A stretch of DNA of 64,000 nt, taken from NCBI RefSeq assembly GCF_002929535.1, contig NZ_PJJO01000053.1, forward strand, positions 1 through 64,000. The letters are read 5' to 3'. This document shows, piece after piece, positions 18,817-28,696 of this stretch (the first letter of the stretch is position 1; the number at the start of each line of letters is the position of its first letter). The translations under genes were made by a program, and so were the position numbers. The DNA comes from Cryobacterium sp. Y11. Lineage in GTDB: Bacteria > Actinomycetota > Actinomycetes > Actinomycetales > Microbacteriaceae. The notes under the pieces are model-generated. The model was not told the DNA's origin. It searched no databases and worked only from the letters and a program-made list of their open reading frames with translations.

Positions 18817-20354
18817 CTGCCCAAGAAGTCGTGTACTGCCTGATTGAATAGCCGGCCGCGTTCGGCGTAGCTGGCGAATTGATCCATCGATGCGGCTGCC
18901 GGTGCGAGCAAAACGGTGTCGCCGGCCTGCGCGAGTTCGGCGGCCAGCCGAACCGCCGCCGTCATCACTTGTTCGGTGCCGGTGGCTTCGCTCCCGTTGA
19001 ATACAGTGTCGTTCGCGTCGATCTCAAACACGGTCAGGAGGGGGGCGTGTCGCGCGAATACCTCCCGTAATGCCAGCCGGTCGACGCCGATGATGATGGC
19101 GCCGCGCAGCCGACCGACGTGTTTCTGCACCAGCTGCTCAATGTCAACACCCTTGAGTAGCCCGCCGACTATCCAGACCACCGATTCGTAGGCGGCCAGG
19201 GAGGCGTCGGCGGCGTGCGGGTTAGTGGCCTTGGAATCGTCGATCCACTCCACGCCGTCGGCGATGGCGACCGTTTCGATGCGGTGCGCGTCGAGGTGAA
19301 AGGTCGCGAGCGCTGTGTGGATGGTGGCTGGCAGTACGCCGAAGGAGCGGGCCAGGGCGCTCGCGGCGAGCACGTCCAGGATCACGTGCGGTGCGCCGAG
19401 CCCGGCAGCGACCAGGTCCGGAACGGTGGTCAGTTCCAGGGCCCGCTCGAAGCGGTCCTCGAGAAAGGCTCGATCGCAGACTATGCCGTCGACGATGCCG
19501 AGGTCGCTCGGGCCAGGCACGCCGAGGCCGATGCCGATGGCACGGGCGCCTTCCTGTACCTCGGCGTCTTGCACCATCGCGAGGGTCGCGGCATCCGCTC
19601 TGTTATAGACGCAGGCGCCGGCGGTGTTCAGATAGACCTTAGCTTTGGCGGCGCGGTAGGCCTCGGCTGAGCCGTGCCAGTCCAGGTGGTCGTCGGCGAC
19701 GTTGAGGCAGAGACTCGCCCAGGGGCGCAGGGCACCGGGGCCATTTTCTGGCAGGTGGTGCAGCTGATAGCTGGAGAGTTCGACGACGAGCACGTCCCAG
19801 CCGGCGGGATCGCGAATGGCGTCGAGGACTGGCACCCCGATATTTCCGCAGGGGGCGACGCGGCTGCCGTGGGCGGCGAGCATGGTGGCAGCCAGCTGCA
19901 CCGTCGTGGTTTTGCCGTTGGTGCCGGTGACGAGCATCCACTCGGCCGGTGGGCCGACCTTATCGCGCAGTCGCCAGGCCAGCTCGATATCGCCCCAGAC
20001 CGGCACGCCGCACTTGGCTGCCCAGAGCAACAGCGGGTGGTCCGGATGAAATCCAGGCGACACGATGATCAATTCCGGATGCTGCGCCTCAAGTTCAGCG
20101 GGAACCGTGCGCAGGTCTCCCTGCACGAAGGGCACACCGAGAACCGTGAGCAGATCGAAGCGTTCGTCGGCGCCCGGAGATGCCAGCACCAACACGTCGG
20201 CGCCGAGTTCGGCGAGCGTGTCAGCGGCCGAGAAACCGGTCACGCCGAGCCCAAGCACGGCAACGCGCAGGTTCCGCCAGTCGGAGTGCCAGCTAGTCAG
20301 TCCATGCAGGCGATCGGCAGCGTGCCGGCCCCGCGGGGAGGTCGCTTCGGCCAT
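18813..20354 (-). CDS. murD: UDP-N-acetylmuramoyl-L-alanine--D-glutamate ligase
   Basis: Adds D-glutamate to the stem peptide. The N-terminal Rossmann loop is VAVLGLGVTGFSAADTL and the ATP loop is VTGTNGKTTTVQLAA; the C-terminal domain has WIDDSKATNPHAADAS. I place the start at ATG 20354 (MAEATS), whose A is the last base of the mraY TAA (TAATG overlap), giving 513 aa. The longer frame to 20423 would overlap mraY by 70 nt and adds an Arg-rich stretch with no family match. Confidence 0.95.
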   Translation of the reverse strand: MAEATSPRGRHAADRLHGLTSWHSDWRNLRVAVLGLGVTGFSAADTLAELGADVLVLASPGADERFDLLTVLGVPFVQGDLRTVPAELEAQHPELIIVSPGFHPDHPLLLWAAKCGVPVWGDIELAWRLRDKVGPPAEWMLVTGTNGKTTTVQLAATMLAAHGSRVAPCGNIGVPVLDAIRDPAGWDVLVVELSSYQLHHLPENGPGALRPWASLCLNVADDHLDWHGSAEAYRAAKAKVYLNTAGACVYNRADAATLAMVQDAEVQEGARAIGIGLGVPGPSDLGIVDGIVCDRAFLEDRFERALELTTVPDLVAAGLGAPHVILDVLAASALARSFGVLPATIHTALATFHLDAHRIETVAIADGVEWIDDSKATNPHAADASLAAYESVVWIVGGLLKGVDIEQLVQKHVGRLRGAIIIGVDRLALREVFARHAPLLTVFEIDANDTVFNGSEATGTEQVMTAAVRLAAELAQAGDTVLLAPAAASMDQFASYAERGRLFNQAVHDFLGR

Positions 20355-21445
20355 TAGCGGCTCAACCATTCGAGGTAGAACGAGCCAACGCCAGCGGCGA
20401 CGAGCAGGCCGCCGATGATCCAAAACCGCACGACGACGGTGACCTCGGCCCAGCCCTTGAGCTCAAAATGGTGGTGCACCGGACTCATCAGGAAGATGCG
20501 TTTGCCGTGGGTGATCTTGAAGTAGACGCGCTGCACGATCACCGATCCTGCCTCCATCACGAAGAGGCCGCCAATGAGCACAAGAAGCAGTTCGGTGCGG
20601 CTGAGGATGGCCAGGGCGGCCAGTGCCCCGCCAAGGGCGAGCGAGCCGGTATCGCCGAGAAAGATCTTGGCCGGTGAGGTGTTCCACCAGAGAAACCCGA
20701 TTAGGCCGCCGACGATCGTCGCGGCGACGATGGCGAGGTCGAAGGAGTCGGGGCCGAGGTAACACTTGTACTGGTCTGCGGCATCCGCTCCCCCGAAACA
20801 ACTCTGGTTGGACTGCCAGAACCCGATCACGACGAAGGAACCAATGGCAAAAATGGATGCCCCGGTGGCGAGGCCATCGAGACCGTCGGCCACGTTGACA
20901 CCGTTTGAGGTCGCGGCGACAATCAGGCAGATCCAGAGCAGGAACACGACGATGCCGATGACGGTGCCGAGCTTCATGAAGTCAATGGGGAGGTCACGAA
21001 TGAACGAGATACTGGTCGAAGCCGGCGTCTGCCCGTTGCGGTCGACGAATTGCAGCGACAGAATGCCGAAGGCCCCGGCGACAATAACCTGCCCGAGCAC
21101 CTTCGACCAGCCGCCGAGGCCGAGGCTGCGCTGATGCCGGGTTTTCAAAAAGTCGTCAAGAAACCCGACCAGCCCGAGCCCGACCATCATGAACAACACC
21201 AGAAGGGGTGACGGTGTGAACGGCCGTTGTTCGATCAGCATGGCGGTGAAATAGCTGATCAGCACGCCCAGAATGATGATGATGCCACCCATGGTTGCGG
21301 TGCCACGCTTGGCGTGGTGGCTCTTGGGACCATCGTCGCGAATGAACTGACCCCAGCCGAATTTCTTGAACAACCGAATGAACAGGGGCGTCAAAAAGAG
21401 GGTGAAGGCGAGCGAAAACGCGCCGGACATCAAAAGGACTCTCAC
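20354..21445 (-). CDS. mraY: Phospho-N-acetylmuramoyl-pentapeptide transferase
   Basis: Integral membrane enzyme that attaches UDP-MurNAc-peptide to undecaprenyl phosphate, forming lipid I. 363 aa, about ten helices. Family motifs seen: [16 protein letters not shown], the paired aspartates [53 protein letters not shown] and [13 protein letters not shown]. Overlaps murF by 4 nt and murD by 1 nt. Confidence 0.97.
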   Translation of the reverse strand: MRVLLMSGAFSLAFTLFLTPLFIRLFKKFGWGQFIRDDGPKSHHAKRGTATMGGIIIILGVLISYFTAMLIEQRPFTPSPLLVLFMMVGLGLVGFLDDFLKTRHQRSLGLGGWSKVLGQVIVAGAFGILSLQFVDRNGQTPASTSISFIRDLPIDFMKLGTVIGIVVFLLWICLIVAATSNGVNVADGLDGLATGASIFAIGSFVVIGFWQSNQSCFGGADAADQYKCYLGPDSFDLAIVAATIVGGLIGFLWWNTSPAKIFLGDTGSLALGGALAALAILSRTELLLVLIGGLFVMEAGSVIVQRVYFKITHGKRIFLMSPVHHHFELKGWAEVTVVVRFWIIGGLLVAAGVGSFYLEWLSR

Positions 21446-22866
21446 GAGAACAAGTCTCCCAAACGATCGCCGAGAAACCGTAGACCCGCCGAGTTCGATG
21501 ACTTCACGAGCACGGTGTCTCCCGGGCTCACGGTGCTGCGCACCAGGTCGAAGGCTTCCTCCGGTGTGTCGACATAAGCCGATTCGCCGTCCCAGGATCC
21601 TTCGTTGATGGTGCTGATATGCATGCGGCGGGCGCGGGGGCCGACCACGATCATCTGCGAGATATTCAGGCGCACCGCCAGCAGCCCGATGCGATCGTGC
21701 TCCTCACCGGCCAGTTCGCCGAGCTCGGCCATTTCGCCGAGCACGGCAATGGTGCGCCTGCCGGGGGTTCCAATCTGGGCGAGCGTTTTGAGGGCCGCTG
21801 ACATCGAGTCGGGGCTGGCGTTGTAGGCATCATTGATGACGGTGACGTCGTCCTTGCCGCCGAGTACTTCCATGCGCCAGCGTTCGGCTCTGGTGGTCGA
21901 TTCCAGGGCTGTGACGATGTCGGTCAGTGACACCCCGAGCACGTCGGCGGCAGCGGCGGCGGCGAGGGCATTCATGACGTGGTGTTCACCGAGCACCCGG
22001 AAGACGACGGGGGCGCTCTGGCCGTTGGCTAGATGCAGCGTGAAGGTGGTTCCGGTGCGGCTTCCGTGCAGGTCGCTCGCGCGCACGTCGATCTGGCCGC
22101 CAGAAACAGGACCGTACTGGCCGAAGCGCACGATGCGGGCCGGGGTGAGCGCGGCCATCTGCGCGACGCGCGGATCGTCGGCGTTAAGCACCGCGACATC
22201 CGTTTCGAGAAGATCGGTGACCATCTCGGATTTGGCGCGCACGGTCGCGTCGAGGTCGCCAAACTCACCGGCATGAGCGAGTCCTACGGTGAGCACGATG
22301 CCAACGTCTGGGCGAGCCAGGCTCACGAGATGCGCGATGGCGCCCTCGCTGCTGGCGCCCATTTCAATGACCAAAAAACGCGTGTCGGCGGTCACCTCGA
22401 GCATCGTCATCGGTGCGCCGACCTGGTTGTTAAACGAGCCGCGTGGGGCCACGGTGGGGCCGACCCGTTCCAGCATGCTGTGGAGCAAATTCTTGGTCGT
22501 GGTTTTACCGTTCGAACCGGTCACGGCAACAACTTTCAGCTGCCCGGCTGCGCGTACGCGGGCGACCACGGCGTGAGCCAGGGCGCCGAGAGCGGCTACG
22601 GCGTCATCGACGACGATCTGGGTCACCGGCAGGTCAAGGGTGCGCTCGACGAGCAGCAGGGCGGCACCACGCTCCGCAGCAACGGGCGCAAACAGGTGAC
22701 CGTCGGTTTGGGCGCCAGGCTTGGCGACGAAGATGGAGCCGGGTTCGATCAGACGCGAGTCGGTCTGCACCGATCCGCTGATTTGGTCGGCGGCGCTGGC
22801 CGGGCCGGCCAGATGCAGCACACCGTCGACGGCCTGGCTAATCTCGGCCAGAGACAGAGCGATCAT
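21442..22866 (-). CDS. murF: UDP-MurNAc-tripeptide--D-alanyl-D-alanine ligase
   Basis: Completes the pentapeptide by adding D-Ala-D-Ala. 474 aa; ATP loop [18 protein letters not shown], central [14 protein letters not shown], and ligase motif [16 protein letters not shown]. The ATG directly abuts the murE stop (TAAATG), so the two are likely coupled. Confidence 0.96.
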   Translation of the reverse strand: MIALSLAEISQAVDGVLHLAGPASAADQISGSVQTDSRLIEPGSIFVAKPGAQTDGHLFAPVAAERGAALLLVERTLDLPVTQIVVDDAVAALGALAHAVVARVRAAGQLKVVAVTGSNGKTTTKNLLHSMLERVGPTVAPRGSFNNQVGAPMTMLEVTADTRFLVIEMGASSEGAIAHLVSLARPDVGIVLTVGLAHAGEFGDLDATVRAKSEMVTDLLETDVAVLNADDPRVAQMAALTPARIVRFGQYGPVSGGQIDVRASDLHGSRTGTTFTLHLANGQSAPVVFRVLGEHHVMNALAAAAAADVLGVSLTDIVTALESTTRAERWRMEVLGGKDDVTVINDAYNASPDSMSAALKTLAQIGTPGRRTIAVLGEMAELGELAGEEHDRIGLLAVRLNISQMIVVGPRARRMHISTINEGSWDGESAYVDTPEEAFDLVRSTVSPGDTVLVKSSNSAGLRFLGDRLGDLFS

Positions 22867-24411
22867 TTACAGCCACCCAGCCGCGCGGAGCGCTTCGCGA
22901 GCGTCATCCCGAGCCGAGTATGGCTGTTTGACGCCGCGCACTTCGTGGTAATCCTCGTGACCTGGACCGGCATACAAAATGGTGTCTCCTTCGTGGGCCA
23001 ATGACAACGCTGTGCGAAAGGCCGCACGCGGGTTGGCCACCTCGTAGAACTCGCCGTCTGGCACGGCCTCGCGGGCAGCTTTCAGCAGAACCGCACGGAT
23101 ACTGGCTGCGTCTTCGAAACGTGGGTGAAAGTCGGTCACGACCACGATATCGCTGCCGCGGGCGGCTATAGCCCCCATATCGACGCGTTTCGTGGTGTCG
23201 CGGTCCCCATCGGCACCAAACAGCATGATCAGTTTGCCGGGGGTGAATTTACGAAGCGCGTCGAGGGTGTTCAGAAACGCATCGGGACTGTGACCATAGT
23301 CGATATAGACCAGCGGACCGCGATCGCCGGAAATGCGCTCGGCGCGCCCGGGGATATACGCGACGATGCCGCCGTCCCGTTCCAGGGTGTGCGCGATGGC
23401 GTGCAGGTCAAAGCCCGATTCCACCAGCATGACGATGGCCAAGGCGGCGTTGGCGGCCATGTACCAGCCGAGCAGGGGCACGCGGGTCGCCAACCGGCGG
23501 CCATCCGGGCCGTCGAGCACGAAGTCGGTATGGGTTGCAGTTTCACCAACCACGCTCATGCGCCAGTCGGCGTCAACATCGGCCCGGTTGGTAATAGTGG
23601 TCACGGGAATGCGGCACTCGTCGGCGACGCGGCGGCCCCACTCGGTGTCAACGGTGACAACGCCGCGGTGCGAGCGGTCGGGCTGGAACAGCTCGAGTTT
23701 CGCCTGAAAATAGTCGTCCATCGCGGCGTAGTCGTCGAGGTGGTCGTGGCTGAGGTTGGTGAATCCGGCGACGTCGAAGACCAGGCCGTCTACCCGGTAG
23801 CGGCTGAGCGCCTGCGCGGATACCTCGATGCCAACGGCGCGCACCTCGGCTTCGTTCATGCGGGCGAGCAGAGCGTGCAATTCGCTCGCCTCCGGGGTGG
23901 TGAGCGCGCTGATGACGGCGACGTCACCGATGCGGCGTTCGGCGGTGGAGGTGAGGCCGGAGACCACGCCGAGCTGGTTCAAGATGCCAAACAGCAGGTA
24001 CACGACGCTGGTCTTGCCGTTCGTGCCGGTGACGGCGAACAGCGTGGCTGGATTGTCGGCGGTGCGGTAGATCCAGGCGGAGACGGCACCGAGCGCGGCA
24101 CGGGCATCCGGTGTGACGAGTACCGGCAAGCCGCTGGCCGTGGCGAGCAGTGCGCCAGCCTCATCGGTGAGAATCGCGATGGCGCCGGCCTCCGCTGCGG
24201 CAGCGGCGAAGGCCGCGCCGTGCAGGTGCGCTCCGGGAACACCAACATAGAGATCGCCCGGTTCCACCGTGCGGGAACTCAGGCTCACCCCGGTGACTTC
24301 GAGACCGTCAATGTCTCCACGTAGTTCTAGATCAAATTCGGCAACCAATCCCGACAACGACCGCGGAACGGGATGCTCGGGACGCAGGGCCGACGGCGCC
24401 AATTCAGACAC
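22867..24411 (-). CDS. murE: UDP-MurNAc-dipeptide ligase, MurE family, atypical specificity motif
   Basis: Adds the third stem residue. 514 aa; ATP loop VTGTNGKTSVVYLLFG and central domain GIEVSAQALSRYRVDG are standard. The specificity loop, DNPR in diaminopimelate-adding MurE, reads TDFHPRFEDA near residue 420. It therefore should not be assumed to use meso-diaminopimelate. Microbacteriaceae have B-type peptidoglycan with other diamino or neutral acids at this point, so an unusual substrate is plausible, but the actual amino acid cannot be read from sequence. GTG start 15 nt after ftsI. Confidence 0.93.
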   Translation of the reverse strand: MSELAPSALRPEHPVPRSLSGLVAEFDLELRGDIDGLEVTGVSLSSRTVEPGDLYVGVPGAHLHGAAFAAAAAEAGAIAILTDEAGALLATASGLPVLVTPDARAALGAVSAWIYRTADNPATLFAVTGTNGKTSVVYLLFGILNQLGVVSGLTSTAERRIGDVAVISALTTPEASELHALLARMNEAEVRAVGIEVSAQALSRYRVDGLVFDVAGFTNLSHDHLDDYAAMDDYFQAKLELFQPDRSHRGVVTVDTEWGRRVADECRIPVTTITNRADVDADWRMSVVGETATHTDFVLDGPDGRRLATRVPLLGWYMAANAALAIVMLVESGFDLHAIAHTLERDGGIVAYIPGRAERISGDRGPLVYIDYGHSPDAFLNTLDALRKFTPGKLIMLFGADGDRDTTKRVDMGAIAARGSDIVVVTDFHPRFEDAASIRAVLLKAAREAVPDGEFYEVANPRAAFRTALSLAHEGDTILYAGPGHEDYHEVRGVKQPYSARDDAREALRAAGWL

Positions 24412-24426
24412 GCAGGGCTCGCTTTC

Positions 24427-26247
24427 TTACCAGGTGGAAGGGAGGTCAGGCGCACTCGCGCCCGAGGGAACCGCCCGGTACTTTTTCAACACCTGACTCA
24501 TGACCTCTTGAAAGACCGGAGCCGGTGCGGCAGACGTGTTCAGTTTAACAGGGTCGGCAATGCTGACCGAGACGACATACTGCGGATCGTCGGCCGGAGC
24601 GAACCCAGAGACCGACACTAGATACCCGTTGGAGTATCCGCCATGACCGTCGGGCATCTGCGCCGTACCGGTCTTCGCTGCGACCCGGTAGCCCGGAATG
24701 TTCCATTTGCTCGACACCCAGCTCTTTTGGTACACCATCTCGAGTACGTCGCTGGTCTCGTTCGCGGCCTGTTCCGACAACACCTGGGAGCCCACCGTTG
24801 CCGGCACGTTGGTCATCGTGCCGTCGGCCTGACGGCACCCTTCAACCAGCGTCACCGGCATCCGCACGCCGTCGTTCGCGATGGTCTGGTAAATGCTCGC
24901 GACCTGCAGCGCGCTCGTGGTCAGGCCCTGGCCAAACATGGTGGCGTAGCTGGTCTGGTTGTCCCATTCATCGACCGGGTGCAAAATGCCGCCGTCCTCT
25001 CGAGGAAAACCAGTCTCCGTGGCCGTGCCAACGCCGAAGGCCTTCATATAGTCGTAGCGCTGCTGGTCGGTGAGCATTTCGCCGAAAATGGACATGCCGG
25101 TGTTGCTCGAATCGATCAGTACCCCGGTGAGGGTCATGTTTTGGTCGGGGTGCGAGTGACTGTCGTTGATGTTGGCGCCATTGGACGGCAGATAGCGAAA
25201 GGGAGCCACGATCCCCGTGTCGAGCGTGGCGACGCCAGCATCGAGAACGGATGCCGCGGTGAGCGCTTTAAAGGTCGAGCCGGGCTCGAAGGACTGGGTG
25301 AAGGCGCGTGAGCCGCGGTCGTCGGGGTTCTTGGTAGCGCCCACATCGTTGGGGTCAACCGACGGGTAGTCAGCCACGGCAAGGAGCTTGCCGGTCTTGG
25401 CGTCCTGCACAACCGCGTTGGCCCACGCGGCCCCGGTCTCCTGCGCCCGAGCGGCGAGGGTCTGCTGCACGAACCACTGCAGGTCGTAGTTGATGGTGGT
25501 GACAACGTCACCACCATCAACGGCCTCGGTCTTTGTGACGCTGCTGCCGGGGATGCGCACGCCGTCGGCACCCTTTTCGTAGGTTTCCTTACCGTTGGTG
25601 GAGGCCAGGCAGGCATCCTGCCCGGATTCAAGGCCCGCCTGCGGCACACCCTCCCCCGACAGAAAGCCCAGTATGTTGCCGGCGACGGCTCCGTTTGGAT
25701 AGACCCGGCTCGGGCTGTTCTCGGAGTAGGTCCACGGAATGTGCAAATCTTGCACGGCCCGCAGCACATCCACGTCGACCTTCTGGGCGATATAGGCGAA
25801 GTTGGCCTCGGCGTTGGCTTCGAGGGCGTTCGAAATAGTCAGCAGAATGGCGTCACCGGTCTGCCCGGTGACGGCGCCAATTTCGGCGGCGGCGTCGGCC
25901 ACGCTCACGTCAACCCTTTTACCGTCAACGGTGCGTTTAAAAACCTTCGCGTTCGTCGGCGACATGGTGATGTTGTAGCGCATGACCGTTCCGGCCAACA
26001 CGACCCCGTTTTCGTCGACGATCTCACCGCGAGAACCGTACACAACCTGACCCACCGAGCGGTTTCCCACGGAGTCTTTGGTGAGGGAATCGGCCTGCAC
26101 CACCTGAATGTCGACCAGGCGCACCAGGAAAACCGCGATAACGGCAAACAGCACCAGAATCGTCACGACGGTGCGCCGACGGCCGGGCCTCGACGTGGTC
26201 GAGTGGGTTGGCGCTCCATCTTGGGCACTACTGGTTCGCACGCTCAT
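24427..26247 (-). CDS. ftsI: Septal penicillin-binding protein (transpeptidase) FtsI
   Basis: Class B PBP crosslinking septal peptidoglycan with FtsW. 606 aa from ATG 26247 (an in-frame GTG at 26271 is an alternative; neither has a good ribosome site). Order: short basic cytoplasmic tail, one membrane helix (TVVTILVLFAVIAVFLVRLV), a PBP dimerisation domain, and the transpeptidase domain with the three active-site motifs STFK (FEPGSTFKALT), SSN (IDSSNTGMS) and KTGT (VAAKTGTAQMPDG). Follows the ftsL-like gene. Confidence 0.95.
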   Translation of the reverse strand: MSVRTSSAQDGAPTHSTTSRPGRRRTVVTILVLFAVIAVFLVRLVDIQVVQADSLTKDSVGNRSVGQVVYGSRGEIVDENGVVLAGTVMRYNITMSPTNAKVFKRTVDGKRVDVSVADAAAEIGAVTGQTGDAILLTISNALEANAEANFAYIAQKVDVDVLRAVQDLHIPWTYSENSPSRVYPNGAVAGNILGFLSGEGVPQAGLESGQDACLASTNGKETYEKGADGVRIPGSSVTKTEAVDGGDVVTTINYDLQWFVQQTLAARAQETGAAWANAVVQDAKTGKLLAVADYPSVDPNDVGATKNPDDRGSRAFTQSFEPGSTFKALTAASVLDAGVATLDTGIVAPFRYLPSNGANINDSHSHPDQNMTLTGVLIDSSNTGMSIFGEMLTDQQRYDYMKAFGVGTATETGFPREDGGILHPVDEWDNQTSYATMFGQGLTTSALQVASIYQTIANDGVRMPVTLVEGCRQADGTMTNVPATVGSQVLSEQAANETSDVLEMVYQKSWVSSKWNIPGYRVAAKTGTAQMPDGHGGYSNGYLVSVSGFAPADDPQYVVSVSIADPVKLNTSAAPAPVFQEVMSQVLKKYRAVPSGASAPDLPSTW

Positions 26248-26274
26248 CTGCCCATCTTGGTCGACACACACAAA

Positions 26275-26841
26275 CTATCGGGTAGTGGGCGCCGCGAGTC
26301 CTGCAGGAACTACGGGCGCACTCGTGATGGCGACGGTTCCTGCCGACTTGGCTGCGGCATCCGACGACAGCTGCGACAACACAGGACTACCCGCCAGCAG
26401 GGCGTTCGGCACGAGGCTGGCCGCGCCGGCCTGCGAACCGGATGCCGAAGCCGGAGCGCCCAGAACGGCACCGTCAGACAGGCGCAGGTAGACCGGGTTG
26501 GAGTTGGTGACCAGGCCAAGCCCCTCGGCGTTCGCGGCGAGGCTCTGGGGCGACGACACCTTCGCGAGGTCTTCTGTAACGCTGGCTGCGGTGCGAGCGA
26601 GGGTGGACTGGCTCGACTGCAGGCCCGCAATCTCGTAGGCACCCTGAGAAATTCCGACGCTCAGCAGCAGCTGAGCGACGATGATGGCCGCCATGCCCGC
26701 CACGGCCGTGAGGGCATAAAAGATGCGGGGGCGGGTGCGGCGACTCGGTGCGGACGAGACGATGCGAAACGGGCGATATACCGACGTCTCGACCTGTGTG
26801 GGTTCGGCCTCAAACGATACGCGTGCCAGGTTGTCGCTCAT
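26275..26841 (-). CDS. FtsL-like bitopic division protein (hypothetical)
   Basis: 188-aa protein in the ftsL position, between rsmH and ftsI. It has a cytoplasmic N-terminus of ~45 residues, one membrane helix (about 46-66, ending [14 protein letters not shown]), then a short heptad-like stretch ([18 protein letters not shown]) and an Ala/Ser-rich periplasmic end. Sequence identity to FtsL cannot be judged by eye; position and topology are the evidence. Its ATG overlaps the rsmH stop by 4 nt. Confidence 0.8.
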   Translation of the reverse strand: MSDNLARVSFEAEPTQVETSVYRPFRIVSSAPSRRTRPRIFYALTAVAGMAAIIVAQLLLSVGISQGAYEIAGLQSSQSTLARTAASVTEDLAKVSSPQSLAANAEGLGLVTNSNPVYLRLSDGAVLGAPASASGSQAGAASLVPNALLAGSPVLSQLSSDAAAKSAGTVAITSAPVVPAGLAAPTTR

Positions 26842-27827
26842 GCGGCGGCCCTTCTCAGTCGAACAGCCGCGCGCAGCCGGACTGGCGTAGCACGGGGATT
26901 GAGTGCCTTTTCTTCGTCGGAGGCCAGTTCGGCGCCGCGGAGCAGAAGGGTGAACAGTGGTTTGTGTTCGGGAAGTTCTACTGGGAGCCCGGCGGGAGCC
27001 GTCGAACCGGATGCCGCGGCGAGAGCGCGCTTCACGATGCGGTCCTCGAGCGACTGATAGGCCATGACGACGATGCGGCCGCCAATCTGCACGCGGTCGA
27101 GCGCGGCCGGAATGGCCCGTTCGAGCACGGAGAGTTCTTGATTAACCTCGATGCGCAGCGCCTGGAAGACCCGTTTGGCCGGGTGGCCCTGGCGTTGAAT
27201 GGCGACCGGGGTGGCCTTGGTGATCACGTCGACGAGCTGCGCTGACCGCACGAAGGGAGCCGTTTCGCGGGCTTCGATGATGGCCTTGGCATAGCGGGCG
27301 GATAATTTCTCTTCGCCGTAGTCCTGAAAAATGCGCTTGAGATCGCGCTCGCTGTAATCGGCCAGGATGCTTTCGGCGGTGAGGCCGGCTGTGCCGTCCA
27401 TGCGCATATCGAGCGGGGCATCCTTGGAGTAGGAGAATCCGCGTTCGACGCGGTCGATCTGCAGACTGGACACGCCCAGGTCGAAGAGCACGCCGGCGAC
27501 CTCGCTGATACCGAGACCGTGAAGGGCCTCTCCGATGCCGTCGTAGACGGTGTGCACGAGGTGTACCCGATCGCCGAAACGCGCCAGGCGTTCCCCGGCG
27601 ATGGCGAGGGCCTCGGTGTCGCGGTCGAGGCCGACCAGGGTCAGTTCGGGAAAACGCAACAGGAATGCCTCGGCGTGACCGCCCATTCCCAGCGTTGCGT
27701 CGACGAGCACGGCGCCGGGCTGTTCGAGCGCGGGAGCGAGCAGCTCGACGCAGCGTTCGAGCAATACCGGGGTGTGGATCTTGTTACTGGGGATATCGTT
27801 GCTGGCCATAATGCCGGGAAAGTCCAT
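26838..27827 (-). CDS. rsmH: 16S rRNA (cytosine-1402-N4)-methyltransferase
   Basis: SAM-dependent methyltransferase acting on C1402 of 16S rRNA. 329 aa from ATG 27827 ([11 protein letters not shown]); a GTG at 27860 is in frame but has no ribosome site, whereas GGAGGGG lies about 11 nt before 27827. Motifs: [44 protein letters not shown], and [14 protein letters not shown]. Second gene of the dcw operon after mraZ. Confidence 0.95.
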   Translation of the reverse strand: MDFPGIMASNDIPSNKIHTPVLLERCVELLAPALEQPGAVLVDATLGMGGHAEAFLLRFPELTLVGLDRDTEALAIAGERLARFGDRVHLVHTVYDGIGEALHGLGISEVAGVLFDLGVSSLQIDRVERGFSYSKDAPLDMRMDGTAGLTAESILADYSERDLKRIFQDYGEEKLSARYAKAIIEARETAPFVRSAQLVDVITKATPVAIQRQGHPAKRVFQALRIEVNQELSVLERAIPAALDRVQIGGRIVVMAYQSLEDRIVKRALAAASGSTAPAGLPVELPEHKPLFTLLLRGAELASDEEKALNPRATPVRLRAAVRLRRAAA

Positions 27828-27908
27828 GAGGCCTGATTCCCCTCCATTTCGTCCTGGCACCGGGGAAGTGCGTCAGGGCAAAAACGGCGAGGAGTCAGGC
27901 GCCAGGGG

Positions 27909-28340
27909 CTAGAAGAGTCCCGGAATCACCTCCTCCGTCGTGTTGGCGTACGAGGTTTCCTGCTCGGCGAGGTATGTGGCCCACGCTTCGCTGTCCCAAA
28001 TCTCGACTCGGCTGCCAGCGCCGATGACGGTCAGTTCCCGGTCAAGCCCCGCGTAGGCGCGAAGGTTGCCGGGGATGGTGACGCGGTTTTGTTTATCCGG
28101 CGTTTCGGAGCTGGCGCCAGACAAGAACACCCGAAGGTAGTCGCGAGCTTGCTTGCTCGTGACCGGTGCCTGGCGGATCTTCTCGTGCAGCGTCTCGAAT
28201 TCGCGGTTACTGAACACGTAGATGCAGTGTTCTTGCCCCCTTGTCATCACGACGCCGGTGGAGAGCTCCTCCCGAAACTTCGCGGGAAGGATAATGCGAC
28301 CTTTTTCGTCGAGCCGGGGGGCGTAGGTGCCAAGAAACAC
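27909..28340 (-). CDS. mraZ: Transcriptional regulator MraZ
   Basis: AbrB-fold DNA-binding protein that binds direct repeats upstream of its own operon. 143 aa, two SpoVT/AbrB modules: [18 protein letters not shown] (about residue 9) and [22 protein letters not shown] (about 78). GTG start with AAAGGGG 7 nt upstream. It heads the dcw operon; three 10-bp-spaced GTGG(A/T)G boxes lie just upstream. Confidence 0.96.
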   Translation of the reverse strand: MFLGTYAPRLDEKGRIILPAKFREELSTGVVMTRGQEHCIYVFSNREFETLHEKIRQAPVTSKQARDYLRVFLSGASSETPDKQNRVTIPGNLRAYAGLDRELTVIGAGSRVEIWDSEAWATYLAEQETSYANTTEEVIPGLF

Positions 28341-28375
28341 GCGAACCCCTTTCTTCCGGCCAGACTCAGGTGTGG

Positions 28376-28401
28376 CTCCACTTTACTCCACCATGCACCA
28401 C
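28376..28401 (-). promoter_or_regulatory. Candidate MraZ operator (three GTGGWG boxes)
   Basis: On the minus strand GTGGTG, GTGGAG and GTGGAG occur at exact 10-bp spacing, ending 36 nt before the mraZ GTG. MraZ is known to bind three to four short direct repeats at 10-bp spacing upstream of its operon. The spacing, strand and position fit; binding is inferred. Confidence 0.6.
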
Positions 28402-28529
28402 GAATCTATGAAATCTTGGTAAATTCTCGACATTGTCGCCAAAGTACGGCTCGTTTACTGGAATCTATTGGTGGAGGGAAATGGAGTAGTTTTCGTCGAA
28501 ACGGATGCCATTGGCTGACTTGTGGACAC

Positions 28530-28558
28530 AAAAAAGGACCGATCGGATGATCGGCCCT
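28530..28558 (-). terminator. Rho-independent terminator downstream of the DUF3040 gene
   Basis: Minus strand GGGCCGATC-ATCC-GATCGGTCC followed by TTTTTT: a 9-bp stem with one G-T pair, a 4-nt loop and a U tract. It would end the DUF3040 transcript and separate it from mraZ. Confidence 0.8.
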
Positions 28559-28602
28559 TCGATGTATCAATCTATTGAGTTATGGGGGCCCAGTGGAGGG
28601 AC

Positions 28603-28631
28603 GTGGTACACGCAGGCGTTGGGTGTACCAC
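28603..28631. repeat. Perfect 9-bp inverted repeat
   Basis: GTGGTACAC, an 11-nt spacer, then GTGTACCAC. It lies in the 3' region of the DUF3040 transcript before its terminator. There is no T tract, so it is either a structural RNA element or an operator. Confidence 0.8.
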
Positions 28632-28654
28632 TGCTGGCGCTATTGCTTTGCGCT

Positions 28655-28696
28655 ACTGACCATCCGCCTTACTGACCATCCGCCTTACTGACCATC
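28655..28696. repeat. 16-bp tandem repeat at the 3' end of the DUF3040 gene
   Basis: About 2.7 copies of TTACTGACCATCCGCC. The last copy includes the stop codon of the gene, so on its coding strand the terminal Asp-Gly-Gln-stop sequence is repeated twice downstream out of register (16 is not a multiple of 3). Confidence 0.85.

Larger units (their letters stand above)
28341..28684. other. mraZ-DUF3040 intergenic region
   Basis: 344 bp with no convincing gene. From mraZ outward it holds the candidate MraZ boxes (28376-28401), a plus-strand GTGGAG/ATGGAG pair at 10-bp spacing (28471-28486), a minus-strand terminator (28530-28558), a perfect 9-bp inverted repeat (28603-28631) and a 16-bp tandem repeat reaching the DUF3040 stop codon. 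Confidence 0.8.
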
